Positions 36,919 through 44,667 of a stretch of DNA of 64,000 nt are shown here, piece after piece (position 1 is the first letter of the stretch; every line of letters begins with the position of its first letter). Source of the DNA: Streptomyces albireticuli. GTDB taxonomy: Bacteria; Actinomycetota; Actinomycetes; Streptomycetales; Streptomycetaceae. The stretch covers positions 1,426,001-1,490,000 of the forward strand of contig NZ_CP021744.1 in the NCBI RefSeq assembly GCF_002192455.1, in the 5' to 3' direction. Below the pieces are notes generated by a model. That model was not told the DNA's origin. It worked only from the letters and a program-made list of their open reading frames with translations, and did no database searches. Position numbers and translations under genes: made by a program.

Positions 36919-37885
36919 CGAGATCCACAAGCTCCTCCAGCGGTACGCCGACAACCCCAGCGCCTTCCTCGCCCTCAACGAACGGACCGAGCACTTCCGG
37001 GCCGACGGTCTCGACGGGTTCGTCGCCTACCGCGCCTCGGGGCGCCATCTCCTCCAGTTCGGCGGCCCGTTCGCCCACCCCGCGGAGCGGGCGGCCCTGC
37101 TGGCGGCCTTCCGGGCGCACGCGGCGCGGTCCCGCAAGCGGGTCATCGCGGTACAGCTCCAGAGCGAGGACGCCCGGCTCTACGCGGCCAACGGCTTCAC
37201 GGTCAACCGCCTGGGCTCGTCCTACGCGATCCGGCTGGCGGACTTCACGCTGCGCGGCAAGCCCTTCGTCCGGCTCCGCAACAAGATCTCGCGGGCGCGG
37301 CGGAGCGGGCTCGTCGTCGAGGAGGCCGACCCCTTCGCCACCGACGCCGAGCTGACCGCGATCGACCGGGACTGGCTGCGCGGCAAGGGACGGTTCACCA
37401 AGGAACTGGCCTTCCTCGTCGGGGAACGGCTGGGCGCGGCCGCCCCGTCGCGCCGGCTCTTCGTGGGGCGTATCGAGGGCGCCGCCGTCGGCTACATCTC
37501 CTACTCCCCCGTCTACGGCACCCGGCCCGGCTGGCTGCACGACCTCACCCGGCGCCGCCGGGAGGCGCCGCCCGGGGTGATGGAGGCGATCAACGCCACC
37601 GCCGTCGAGGCCTTCTCGGCCGAGGGCGCGCCCTGGCTGCACCTGGGGTTCACCCCGTTCGTGGGCCTGGACAGCGAGCCGGAGCCGCCGGGGGCCGGGG
37701 CGGGCGTCGCCCGGATCGTGCGGTTCCTCGCCGCGCACGGCGAGAAGGTGTACCCGTCGCGGACCCAGCTCGCCTACAAGGAGAAGTGGGCCCCGCACGT
37801 CGTCCTGCCGGAGTACCTCGCGTTCGAGGGCCGGCCGAGCCTCGGCGCGATCGTACGGCTCATGCGGGTCGCCAATGCCATCTGA
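36893..37885 (+). CDS. DUF2156 protein (LPG-synthase/aminoacyl-tRNA transferase C-terminal fold)
   Basis: A 330-aa cytosolic protein made of two GNAT-like halves, as in the catalytic part of MprF/LysX phosphatidylglycerol lysyltransferase, but with no membrane helices. Supporting blocks are FVAYRASGRHLLQFGGPFAHPAER, AQLQSEDARLYAANGF-like and FVRLRNKISRARRSGLVVEE, GRIEGAAVGYISYSPVYGTRPGWLHDLTRRRREAPPGVMEAIN, and SRTQLAYKEKWAPHVV. Soluble relatives transfer amino acids from tRNA to small amines or hydroxylamines (VlmA in valanimycin). GAGGAG 9-10 nt before the ATG at 36893. Its position next to an N-oxygenase-like flavoprotein supports that reading. Confidence 0.75.
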   Translation: MPPATPAPDEIHKLLQRYADNPSAFLALNERTEHFRADGLDGFVAYRASGRHLLQFGGPFAHPAERAALLAAFRAHAARSRKRVIAVQLQSEDARLYAANGFTVNRLGSSYAIRLADFTLRGKPFVRLRNKISRARRSGLVVEEADPFATDAELTAIDRDWLRGKGRFTKELAFLVGERLGAAAPSRRLFVGRIEGAAVGYISYSPVYGTRPGWLHDLTRRRREAPPGVMEAINATAVEAFSAEGAPWLHLGFTPFVGLDSEPEPPGAGAGVARIVRFLAAHGEKVYPSRTQLAYKEKWAPHVVLPEYLAFEGRPSLGAIVRLMRVANAI

Positions 37886-37961
37886 AGTCACCGGGCCCGC
37901 CCGCGCGGCGGCCCCACCGAGCGCAGTGCCCCGTACCGAGGCGCGTCGAAAGGCGGATGAC

Positions 37962-39095
37962 ATGAGGTTCTTGGCGAGGGAGCGGGCGACCCTCGACGCG
38001 CTCCTGCCGGGTCTGGACAAGGAGTTGGCCGGCCGCCCGCTCGGCGAGCTGGAGAGCCCGGGGAACCCCGGTGTCAAGGCGTTCAAGGAGGCGGGCGGCG
38101 CGGGGCTGCTCGTACCCGCCGCGCACGGCGGCAAGGGCGCCGACGCCCTGGCCGCGGTCCGGGTGCAGCGGGCCATCGGCTCCCGCTCGCCGTCGCTGGC
38201 GGTCGCCACCACGATGCACCACTTCTCGCTGGCGAGCCTGGTCGCGCTGAGCGAGACCGGCAACGGCTTCGAGTGGATGCTGCTGACCGGCGTCGTGACC
38301 GGCAATCTGCTGCTGGCCTCGGGCTTCGCCGAGGGACAGCCGAACGGCAGCATCCTGCGCCCCACCATGTCCGCCCGGGTCACCGGGGACGGCGTGGTGA
38401 TGAACGGCGCGAAGCGGCCGTGCAGCCTGGCCCGTTCGATGGACCTGCTCACCGCGAGCGTGATGGTGCCCCGCGAGGACGGCGAGGGCGAGCAGCTCGC
38501 CGTCGTCCTCATCCCGGCGGAGAGCCCGGGGCTCGCGGTGTCCCCGTTCTGGGGCAGCTTCGCCCTGGCCGGCGCGGAGAGCGACCAGGTCACCGTGACC
38601 GACGTGCTGGTGCCGCACGACCTCGTCGTGCGCACGGAGGTGCCCGAGGGCGAGGTGCTGGACGACATCCAGACCACCGGGTTCGTCTGGTTCGAGCTGC
38701 TGATGACGGCCAGTTACCTGGGCGCGGCGAGCGCGCTGGTGGAGCGGCTGGTCGGCAACGAACGGGTGCCCGAGCTGGAGCGGGTGCGGCTGGTGGGCGA
38801 ACTGGAGGCCGCCGTGGCGGCGGTGGAGAACGTGGCCCGGCAGACCGGGGCCGCGCTGTGCGGGCAGGAACTGCTGGTGGACTCCCTGCACGTGCGCTAC
38901 GCCGCCCAGGACACCCTGGCGCGGGTCGTCCCGCGCGCCGTGGAGCTGCTCGGCGGCCTGAACTTCATGAGCTCCGACGACATCGGTTATCTGGCGGCCG
39001 CCGTGCACGGGCTGGGGCTGCACCCGCCCGCCCGCGCCAAGATGGCCGCGCCCCTGGCCCGCTACCTCGCGGGCCACCCGCTGGAAATAGTTTAG
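37962..39095 (+). CDS. Acyl-CoA dehydrogenase-fold flavoprotein, probable N-oxygenase component
   Basis: A 377-aa ACAD-superfamily protein with N-terminal helical, middle beta and C-terminal helical domains. It departs from true acyl-CoA dehydrogenases. The usual K.W.TNG motif is GAKRPCSLARSMDLLTAS, and no GGYG..KEY-like segment with the catalytic Glu is seen near the C-terminus (LLGGLNFMSSDDIGYLAAAVHG instead). This is the pattern of reduced-flavin-dependent monooxygenases such as isobutylamine N-hydroxylase (VlmH) and DszC. A flavin reductase gene in the same run (41926) would supply reduced flavin. Substrate probably an amine made by the adjacent aminotransferase; inferred. AAAGGCGGA precedes the ATG at 37962; an upstream ATG at 37875 is possible. 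Confidence 0.72.
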   Translation: MRFLARERATLDALLPGLDKELAGRPLGELESPGNPGVKAFKEAGGAGLLVPAAHGGKGADALAAVRVQRAIGSRSPSLAVATTMHHFSLASLVALSETGNGFEWMLLTGVVTGNLLLASGFAEGQPNGSILRPTMSARVTGDGVVMNGAKRPCSLARSMDLLTASVMVPREDGEGEQLAVVLIPAESPGLAVSPFWGSFALAGAESDQVTVTDVLVPHDLVVRTEVPEGEVLDDIQTTGFVWFELLMTASYLGAASALVERLVGNERVPELERVRLVGELEAAVAAVENVARQTGAALCGQELLVDSLHVRYAAQDTLARVVPRAVELLGGLNFMSSDDIGYLAAAVHGLGLHPPARAKMAAPLARYLAGHPLEIV

Positions 39096-39106
39096 GGAGC
39101 AAGGAA

Positions 39107-40129
39107 ATGAGCAAGCCGACGCTGCTGCTCACGGGGGCCACCGGAGTGCTCGGGCGGGCCTTCGTGGAGGAGCTCGCCGAGGACCACCGGGTGATCGCCC
39201 TGCGCCACCGCGCGCCGGTCGACGACCCCCGGGTGACGGAACTCCAGGGCACCCTCGACGACCCCTTCCTCGGGCTCGGCGCCGAGGGGTTCCACGATCT
39301 GGCACGCCGGGTGGACCTGGTGCTGCACTCGGGGGCCCGTACGGCCTGGAACACCTCGCGGGAGGCCCTGTTCGCCGCCAACACCACCGGCACCGCCCAC
39401 ATGCTGGGCTTCGCCGAGGCCGCCCGGGCGCCCTTCTACTACGTCAGCACCGCCTTCGTCGCCCGCCCGCAGGAGGAGGAGCGGACGGCCTCGGGGCCGG
39501 GCGCGTACGTCGCCTCCAAGATCGCCGCCGAACGGCTGGTGCGCGAGAGCGGCCTGGAGGCGGCGATCGTCCGCCCCTCCGTGGTCGGCGGCGACTCGCG
39601 CACCGGCCGGATCGCGGCCTTCCAGGGCATGCACCAGGTGATCGGCGGATGCGTGCAGGGCGCGATCCCGGTGGTGCCCGCCGCCGCCGATTCACCCTTC
39701 GACCACATCCCGCAGGACCTGGTGGCCAGGGGCGTCGGGAAGCTGCTGCGCGACGGCGTCACCTCCGGCGAGTACTGGCTCACCGGCGGCCCCGCCTCAC
39801 CGACGGTGGGCGAGCACATCGACCGCATCCTCCGGGTCGCCGAGCGCTTCGGGCACCGGCCGCCCCCGCCCCGGCTGATGCCGGCGGAGGCCGTGAACCG
39901 GCTGCTGCTGCCGATGATGCAGGACGTCATCCCGCGGTCGCTGCGCCGGCGGTTCGCCGGCTTCGAGGACCTGATGCTGCTCTTCCAGTCCTCGGCCAGC
40001 CTGGAGTCCTCCTTCGGGGCGCTCGGCATGGCCGGCGAGGTGACCCACGACGCGCTGCTGGCCGCCTTCGACAAGTCCGTCGCGTACTGGATCGCGCTGA
40101 AGGCGCCGGCCGTGGAGACGGCGGCATGA
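39107..40129 (+). CDS. Extended SDR, fatty acyl/thioester reductase-like
   Basis: A 340-aa protein with LLLTGATGVLGRAFVEEL at the start, LVLHSGARTAWN, FYYVSTAFV and YVASKIAAERLVRESGLEAAIVRPSVVGG, the pattern of the NAD-binding-4 (male sterility/thioester reductase) family. This family reduces acyl-CoA or carrier-bound acyl groups to aldehydes or alcohols. The C-terminal ~100 residues are helical and end in LLAAFDKSVAYW. With an aminotransferase overlapping by 4 nt downstream, the likely task is reduction of an acyl thioester to an aldehyde for amination. AAGGAA sits right before the ATG, with GGGAG further up. Confidence 0.75.
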   Translation: MSKPTLLLTGATGVLGRAFVEELAEDHRVIALRHRAPVDDPRVTELQGTLDDPFLGLGAEGFHDLARRVDLVLHSGARTAWNTSREALFAANTTGTAHMLGFAEAARAPFYYVSTAFVARPQEEERTASGPGAYVASKIAAERLVRESGLEAAIVRPSVVGGDSRTGRIAAFQGMHQVIGGCVQGAIPVVPAAADSPFDHIPQDLVARGVGKLLRDGVTSGEYWLTGGPASPTVGEHIDRILRVAERFGHRPPPPRLMPAEAVNRLLLPMMQDVIPRSLRRRFAGFEDLMLLFQSSASLESSFGALGMAGEVTHDALLAAFDKSVAYWIALKAPAVETAA

Positions 40130-41433
40130 GGGCCCGGACCACCGGTGCGGGCACCGGGAGCGCGCTCCTCGCCGAGGGCTCCGGGGACGCCCCGGGCCCC
40201 ACCGTCACCGAACTGACCGGGCTCCGCTACGAGCGGCACTTCGGCCCCGGCAAGGCCGCCCTGGCCCGGCTGCTCGGCACCGTCGTCGAGACGTACTCCG
40301 AAGGAGCGTGGATCACCGCCGCCGACGGCAAGCGGTACCTGGACCTCGGCGGGTACGGCGTCTTCATCCTCGGCCACCGCCACCCGCGGGTGGTCCGCGC
40401 CGTCAAGGAGCAGATCGACACCCATCCGCTGGCCACCCGGGTCTTCCTGGAGCCGGTGGCCGCGGCCGCCGCGGCCGCGCTGGCCTCCGTCACCCCCGGC
40501 GACCTGGACATGGTCCACTTCGTCAACTCCGGCGCGGAGGCCACCGAGGCCGCGCTGAAGCTGGCCCGGGCGCACGGCCGGAACGCCGTCGTCACCACCC
40601 GGCGCGGCTTCCACGGGAAGACCCTCGGCGCGCTGAGCGTCACCGCCAACCGGAAGTACCAGGACCTCTTCGAGCCCCTGCTGCCCGGCGTCCGCGAGGT
40701 GCCCTACGGGGACGCCGGCGCGCTCCGGGAGGCCCTGGCGGCCACGCCCGGCCGGGGCTGCGTCATCGTCGAACCCGTGCAGGGCGAGGGCGGGGTGCGG
40801 ATACCGCCGCCCGGGTACCTGCGCGCGGTCGCCGACGCCTGCGGCGAGTTCGGCGCCTTCCTGATCGTGGACGAGATCCAGACCGGGCTCGGCCGCCTCG
40901 GCACCTGGTGGGGCTGCGCCGGCGAGGGCGTCGTGCCCGACATGCTGCTGGTCGGCAAGGGGCTGTCCGGCGGGGTGGTGCCGGCCGCGGCCATGGTGGC
41001 CCGGCCCGCGGCGTACCTCCCGTTCGGCCGCGACCCGATCCTGCACTCCTCCACCTTCGGGGCCTCGCCGATCGCCTGCGCGGCGGCCCTGGCCGCGGTG
41101 GAGACCATCCGCGACGAGGGGGTCGTGGCCCGGGCCGCGCGACTGGGCGAGCGCCTGCTCACCGAGGTCCGGGAGATCGCCGCCAAGCGGACCCCGGACC
41201 TGATCGCCGACGTCCGGGGGCGCGGCCTGCTGATCGGCATCGAGCCGGTGGCGCAGCGCTTCGTCGGTGAGCTGCTGCTGGAGTTCATGGACCGCGGCGT
41301 GCTGGTCAACCACTCCCTGAACGCCTCCGAGGTGCTCCGCCTCACCCCTCCGGCATCCCTGTCCGAGGACGAGATCCAGCTGTTCCTGCGGGTGGTCGAC
41401 GAATCGCTGACCGCCGTCGCGGAACGCGCCTGA
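40126..41433 (+). CDS. Class III PLP-dependent aminotransferase
   Basis: A 435-aa aminotransferase of the acetylornithine/GABA/putrescine type. [41 protein letters not shown] (phosphate-binding SGAEA), [32 protein letters not shown] and the PLP lysine in [13 protein letters not shown] are all present. These enzymes move an amino group to or from terminal aldehydes, often omega-amino substrates. ATGA overlap with the reductase gene supports a reductase-transaminase pair yielding a primary amine. Confidence 0.9.
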   Translation: MRARTTGAGTGSALLAEGSGDAPGPTVTELTGLRYERHFGPGKAALARLLGTVVETYSEGAWITAADGKRYLDLGGYGVFILGHRHPRVVRAVKEQIDTHPLATRVFLEPVAAAAAAALASVTPGDLDMVHFVNSGAEATEAALKLARAHGRNAVVTTRRGFHGKTLGALSVTANRKYQDLFEPLLPGVREVPYGDAGALREALAATPGRGCVIVEPVQGEGGVRIPPPGYLRAVADACGEFGAFLIVDEIQTGLGRLGTWWGCAGEGVVPDMLLVGKGLSGGVVPAAAMVARPAAYLPFGRDPILHSSTFGASPIACAAALAAVETIRDEGVVARAARLGERLLTEVREIAAKRTPDLIADVRGRGLLIGIEPVAQRFVGELLLEFMDRGVLVNHSLNASEVLRLTPPASLSEDEIQLFLRVVDESLTAVAERA

Positions 41434-41449
41434 CGAAAGGTTCCCCGCC

Positions 41450-41929
41450 ATGCCCACCGTGACCCTGAGGGTGCTCGCGCCCGCGCTCGCCCCGACCGAC
41501 GCCTACGCCCGGATCAGCGACTTCGCCCGTTACCCCGAGATGACCGCCACCGTGGAGAGCGTGGTCGTGAACCCGCCGTCGCCGGACGGCTCCGTACTGT
41601 CGGAGTGGACCGTCCACTTCCGCAACGGGCTGATGAAGTGGACGGAGCGGGACACCTTTTCGCCCGAGGCCTCCGCCATCGCCTTCGAGCAGGTCAGCGG
41701 CGACTTCGCGACGTTCCGCGGCACCTGGGGGGTGAGCGCGGACGGCGCGGGCGCCCTGGTCTCCTTCGACGCGGAGTTCGACCTGGGCATCCCGACCCTG
41801 GCCGCGATCCTGGACCCCGTCGCCGAGGCGGCCCTGCGCGACAACATCCTGAAGATCCTGGAGGGGCTGCTCGGCGAGGCGCAGGAGGTCGTGGCGGACC
41901 CCGAGCTCGCGGAGTCGGCGCAGCCGTGA
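41450..41929 (+). CDS. SRPBCC (START-like/polyketide cyclase fold) protein
   Basis: A 159-aa single SRPBCC domain: [30 protein letters not shown] at the start, then [28 protein letters not shown] and a long C-terminal helix ([24 protein letters not shown]). Such folds bind hydrophobic ligands and in biosynthetic clusters act as cyclases, aromatases or dehydratases. No polyketide synthase is nearby, so it may shape or protect a lipophilic intermediate. Translation is coupled to the flavin reductase gene (GTGA overlap). Confidence 0.8.
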   Translation: MPTVTLRVLAPALAPTDAYARISDFARYPEMTATVESVVVNPPSPDGSVLSEWTVHFRNGLMKWTERDTFSPEASAIAFEQVSGDFATFRGTWGVSADGAGALVSFDAEFDLGIPTLAAILDPVAEAALRDNILKILEGLLGEAQEVVADPELAESAQP

Positions 41930-42456
41930 ACAGCGTGTACGCCGCGGCCCCCGAGCTCGGCACGGAAGCCTGCCGGAGCCTGTACCGGAAGCTGGCCGCC
42001 GGGGTGACCGTGGTGACCACGTGCGGCCTCGACGGCGAGCCCCAGGGGCTCACCGCGTCCTCGGTCACCACGCTGTCGCTCCGCCCGCCCATGATGCTGG
42101 TCTGCCTCGCCACGGGCTCCGGCACCCTGGCGGCGATCCGCACCCGCCGGGCCTTCGCGATCCACCTCCTGCGGGCGGAGCAGACCGCCCTGGCGGCCGC
42201 CTTCGCCAGCAGCTCGGGCACCGGCAAGTTCGCCGGGGTGGAGTTCCAGTGGGCGCTCGGCATCCCCGTCCTGCCCGGCACCATGGGCTGGGCGACGTGC
42301 GCGCTCGCGGACGAACGGCGGTACGGGGACCACAGCGTCGTCGTCGGCAGCGTCATCTCCGTGAGCGACGGCAAGGGCGAGCCGCTGATCTGGCACGACC
42401 GGCGGTTCCGGGAGCTGTCGGCGAGGGAGCGGCGGGATGCGTTCGCCGAGAACTGA
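41926..42456 (+). CDS. Flavin reductase (HpaC/VlmR-like, FMN-binding split barrel)
   Basis: A 176-aa flavin:NAD(P)H reductase. YRKLAAGVTVVTTCGLDGEPQGLTASSVTTLSLRPPMMLVCLATGSGTLAAIRTRRAFAIHLL is the standard flavin-binding core, followed by GKFAGVEF and a C-terminal HDRRFREL. It passes reduced FMN or FAD to an oxygenase partner. The only plausible partner in the run is the ACAD-fold protein at 37962. GTG at 41926 overlaps the SRPBCC stop (GTGA). Confidence 0.9.
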   Translation: MNSVYAAAPELGTEACRSLYRKLAAGVTVVTTCGLDGEPQGLTASSVTTLSLRPPMMLVCLATGSGTLAAIRTRRAFAIHLLRAEQTALAAAFASSSGTGKFAGVEFQWALGIPVLPGTMGWATCALADERRYGDHSVVVGSVISVSDGKGEPLIWHDRRFRELSARERRDAFAEN

Positions 42457-43726
42457 GCCACGGCCCCGGGAGGAGCCGCCGTGGCGCCCCGACGACACGC
42501 CCGGGGCCGCCCGCCTCGCCGGCCGGGTCACGGCCGACGTGGCGGTCGTCGGCGCGGGCCTGACGGGGCTGACCACCGCCTACCGTCTGCTCACCCGGGC
42601 GCCGGGACTGGACCTCGTCCTGGTGGACGCCGACCGGCCGGGCGCCGGGGCCAGCGGGCGCGGCACCGGGCTGCTCGGGCCCCGGGTCGGCCCGCCCGTC
42701 GACGTCGCGCGGCGGCGCTTCGGCGACGAGACCGCCCGCCGCGCCTACGAGGCCAGCGTCGGCTGGGTGCGGGAGGCCGTCCGGCTGGCCGGCGAGCTGG
42801 GCGCCGACTGCGGCCTGGTCCCGGCCGGCCAGCTCGTGGTGGCCGGCTCGCCCCGCGCGGCGGCCGCGCTGAGGCGCCGGGCGGCCGCGTACGGCGCGCT
42901 GGGCCTCGACCCCGAACTCCTCCCGGATCCCGGCCGCTTCCACGCCGCGCTGCGCTTCCCGGTCGCGGCCACCCTCGACCCGGCCGCGCTCACGGCGGCG
43001 CTGGCCGCCGAGGTGACCCGGCTCGGCGCGCGCCGCTTCGACCACAGCCCGGTGCGGGCGGTGCGGCGCGGCGAACTCGCCTTTCCCTCGGGGATCCTGC
43101 GCGCCCGGTGCGTGGTCTTCGCCGTCAACGGCTTCGCGCGGTCGCTGCGGCTGCCCGTCGGCACGGTCGCCCCGCTGGAGGTGCGGGCCGTCGCGACCGC
43201 GCCGCTGCCGCCCGCGCTGCGCGCGCGCCTGGGCCCGGAGCCGGTCATCGACGTGACCCCGCTGGGCCCCTACCACCGGCTGACCCCGGACGGCCGGCTG
43301 GTCATGGGCGGCGGACCGGCCGACTGCCCGCCGCCGTCCCGCCCGGCCCGGCGCGAGCGCGCCTGGGACTGGCTCGCCGAACGGCTGCCCCCGGACGTGG
43401 AGATCACCCACCGCTGGTCCGGACGGATCGGCATGACCCGCGACGACCTGCCCGTGGTCGGGCGGATCGGCCCAGGCACCTGGTTCGCGGGCGGCTGCTG
43501 CGGCCACGGCCTGGCCCTGTCGGTGGCCACCGGCGCGTACCTCGCCGACGCCCTGACGGGCCACGCCCCGCCGCCGGGCGACGGCGGCCCCCCGCCGGCG
43601 CTGCCCTGGCACCGCACCCGCGGCCCCTGGCTGCCGACGGCCGGCGCGGCCCGCCCGGCGCTCCGGGCCTACCTCCGGCTGCTGGCGCACCGGGCCGGGC
43701 GGGACGGGATCCGGTGCGACGGCTGA
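42437..43726 (+). CDS. DAO-family FAD-dependent amine/amino-acid oxidoreductase
   Basis: A 429-aa flavoprotein. ADVAVVGAGLTGLTTAYRLL is the FAD dinucleotide fold, DADRPGAGASGRGTGLLGPR the second motif, and VVGRIGPGTWFAGGCCGHGLALSVATGAYLADAL the C-terminal FAD motif, all typical of glycine oxidase/PuuB-type DAO enzymes that oxidise secondary or substituted amines. In this setting it could oxidise a C-N or N-N bond of the product; that is inference. Its ATG overlaps the flavin reductase stop by 20 nt, with GAGGGAG upstream. Confidence 0.82.
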   Translation: MRSPRTEPRPREEPPWRPDDTPGAARLAGRVTADVAVVGAGLTGLTTAYRLLTRAPGLDLVLVDADRPGAGASGRGTGLLGPRVGPPVDVARRRFGDETARRAYEASVGWVREAVRLAGELGADCGLVPAGQLVVAGSPRAAAALRRRAAAYGALGLDPELLPDPGRFHAALRFPVAATLDPAALTAALAAEVTRLGARRFDHSPVRAVRRGELAFPSGILRARCVVFAVNGFARSLRLPVGTVAPLEVRAVATAPLPPALRARLGPEPVIDVTPLGPYHRLTPDGRLVMGGGPADCPPPSRPARRERAWDWLAERLPPDVEITHRWSGRIGMTRDDLPVVGRIGPGTWFAGGCCGHGLALSVATGAYLADALTGHAPPPGDGGPPPALPWHRTRGPWLPTAGAARPALRAYLRLLAHRAGRDGIRCDG

Positions 43727-43842
43727 CCGCCCCGGCCGGGGTACGGAAGCGGCCGTCGCACCGGCCCTGTTCCTCCGGGGCCGCGCGGGCAGCATCCTGT
43801 GTCATCGGAACCCGAGCGCCCCGAACGAAGGGAACCAGCGAA

Positions 43843-44667
43843 ATGCGTGTGCGGCACCTCAACTTCGGTACGTACCGACCACCTTCGCAGAAGCTCATCA
43901 ACGGCCACGGGAGCCTGTTCCGCGCCGGCCACCTGGTGTGCCACTGCCTGCTCCTGGAGACCGACGCGGGCCTGGTCCTCGTCGACACCGGCTTCGGCAC
44001 GAAGGACGCCGCCGACCCGCTGGGCAGGCTGGGGCGCGCCTTCATGCTCCGCTCCCGCCCGGTGCTGCGCCCGGAGGAGGCCGCGGTCAGCCAGCTGGCC
44101 GCGCTCGGGCACGACCCCCGGGACGTACGGCACATCGTGCTGACCCACCTGGACCGCGACCACACCGGCGGGCTGGCCGACTTCCCCGAGGCCCAGGTGC
44201 ACGTCTACGGGCCGGAGTTCCGCGCCGCCATGGATCCCCGCACCAAGCTGGAGCGGGCCCGCTACCGGCCGACGCAGTGGGAGCACGGACCCCACTGGAT
44301 CGTCCACGAACTCGCCGACGGCGAGAAGTGGTTCGGCTTCGAGTGCGTGCGGCAGATCGCCGGGCTGCCGCCGGAGATCCTGCTCGTCCCGCTGCTCGGG
44401 CACACCCGGGGGCACATAGGCGTGGCCGTCGACACCGGGACGGGGCTGCTGCTGCACGCGGGCGACGCGTACATGTTCCACGGCGAGATGGAGAACCCGC
44501 CGTACTGCTCCCCCGGGCTGCGTGCCTTCCAGAAGAAGTTCGAGGTGCTGCCCCAGCGGCTCACCAACGTGGCGCGGCTGCGCGAGCTGCGCCGCACGAC
44601 CGACGTCGAGGTCTTCAGCGCCCACGATCTGATCGAGTTCGAAGGGTGGCAGAAGCGGAATGGCTGA
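43843..44667 (+). CDS. Metallo-beta-lactamase-fold hydrolase (lactonase-like)
   Basis: A 274-aa MBL-fold protein. LLLETDAGLVLVDTGFGTKDA opens the fold. VLTHLDRDHTGGLADFPEAQVHV is the metal motif in the HxDxDH form, LLGHTRGHIGVAV gives the next His, HAGDAYMFHGE the bridging Asp, and FSAHDLIEFE the last His. Related proteins hydrolyse lactones, esters or thioesters. Separated by 116 bp from the oxidase gene, so it may have its own promoter, but its stop overlaps the MFS start by 8 nt. Confidence 0.85.
   Translation: MRVRHLNFGTYRPPSQKLINGHGSLFRAGHLVCHCLLLETDAGLVLVDTGFGTKDAADPLGRLGRAFMLRSRPVLRPEEAAVSQLAALGHDPRDVRHIVLTHLDRDHTGGLADFPEAQVHVYGPEFRAAMDPRTKLERARYRPTQWEHGPHWIVHELADGEKWFGFECVRQIAGLPPEILLVPLLGHTRGHIGVAVDTGTGLLLHAGDAYMFHGEMENPPYCSPGLRAFQKKFEVLPQRLTNVARLRELRRTTDVEVFSAHDLIEFEGWQKRNG

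Noticed and set aside
41450..41929. Type II polyketide cyclase role for the SRPBCC protein
   Set aside because: No KS, CLF or ACP gene is present within the window.
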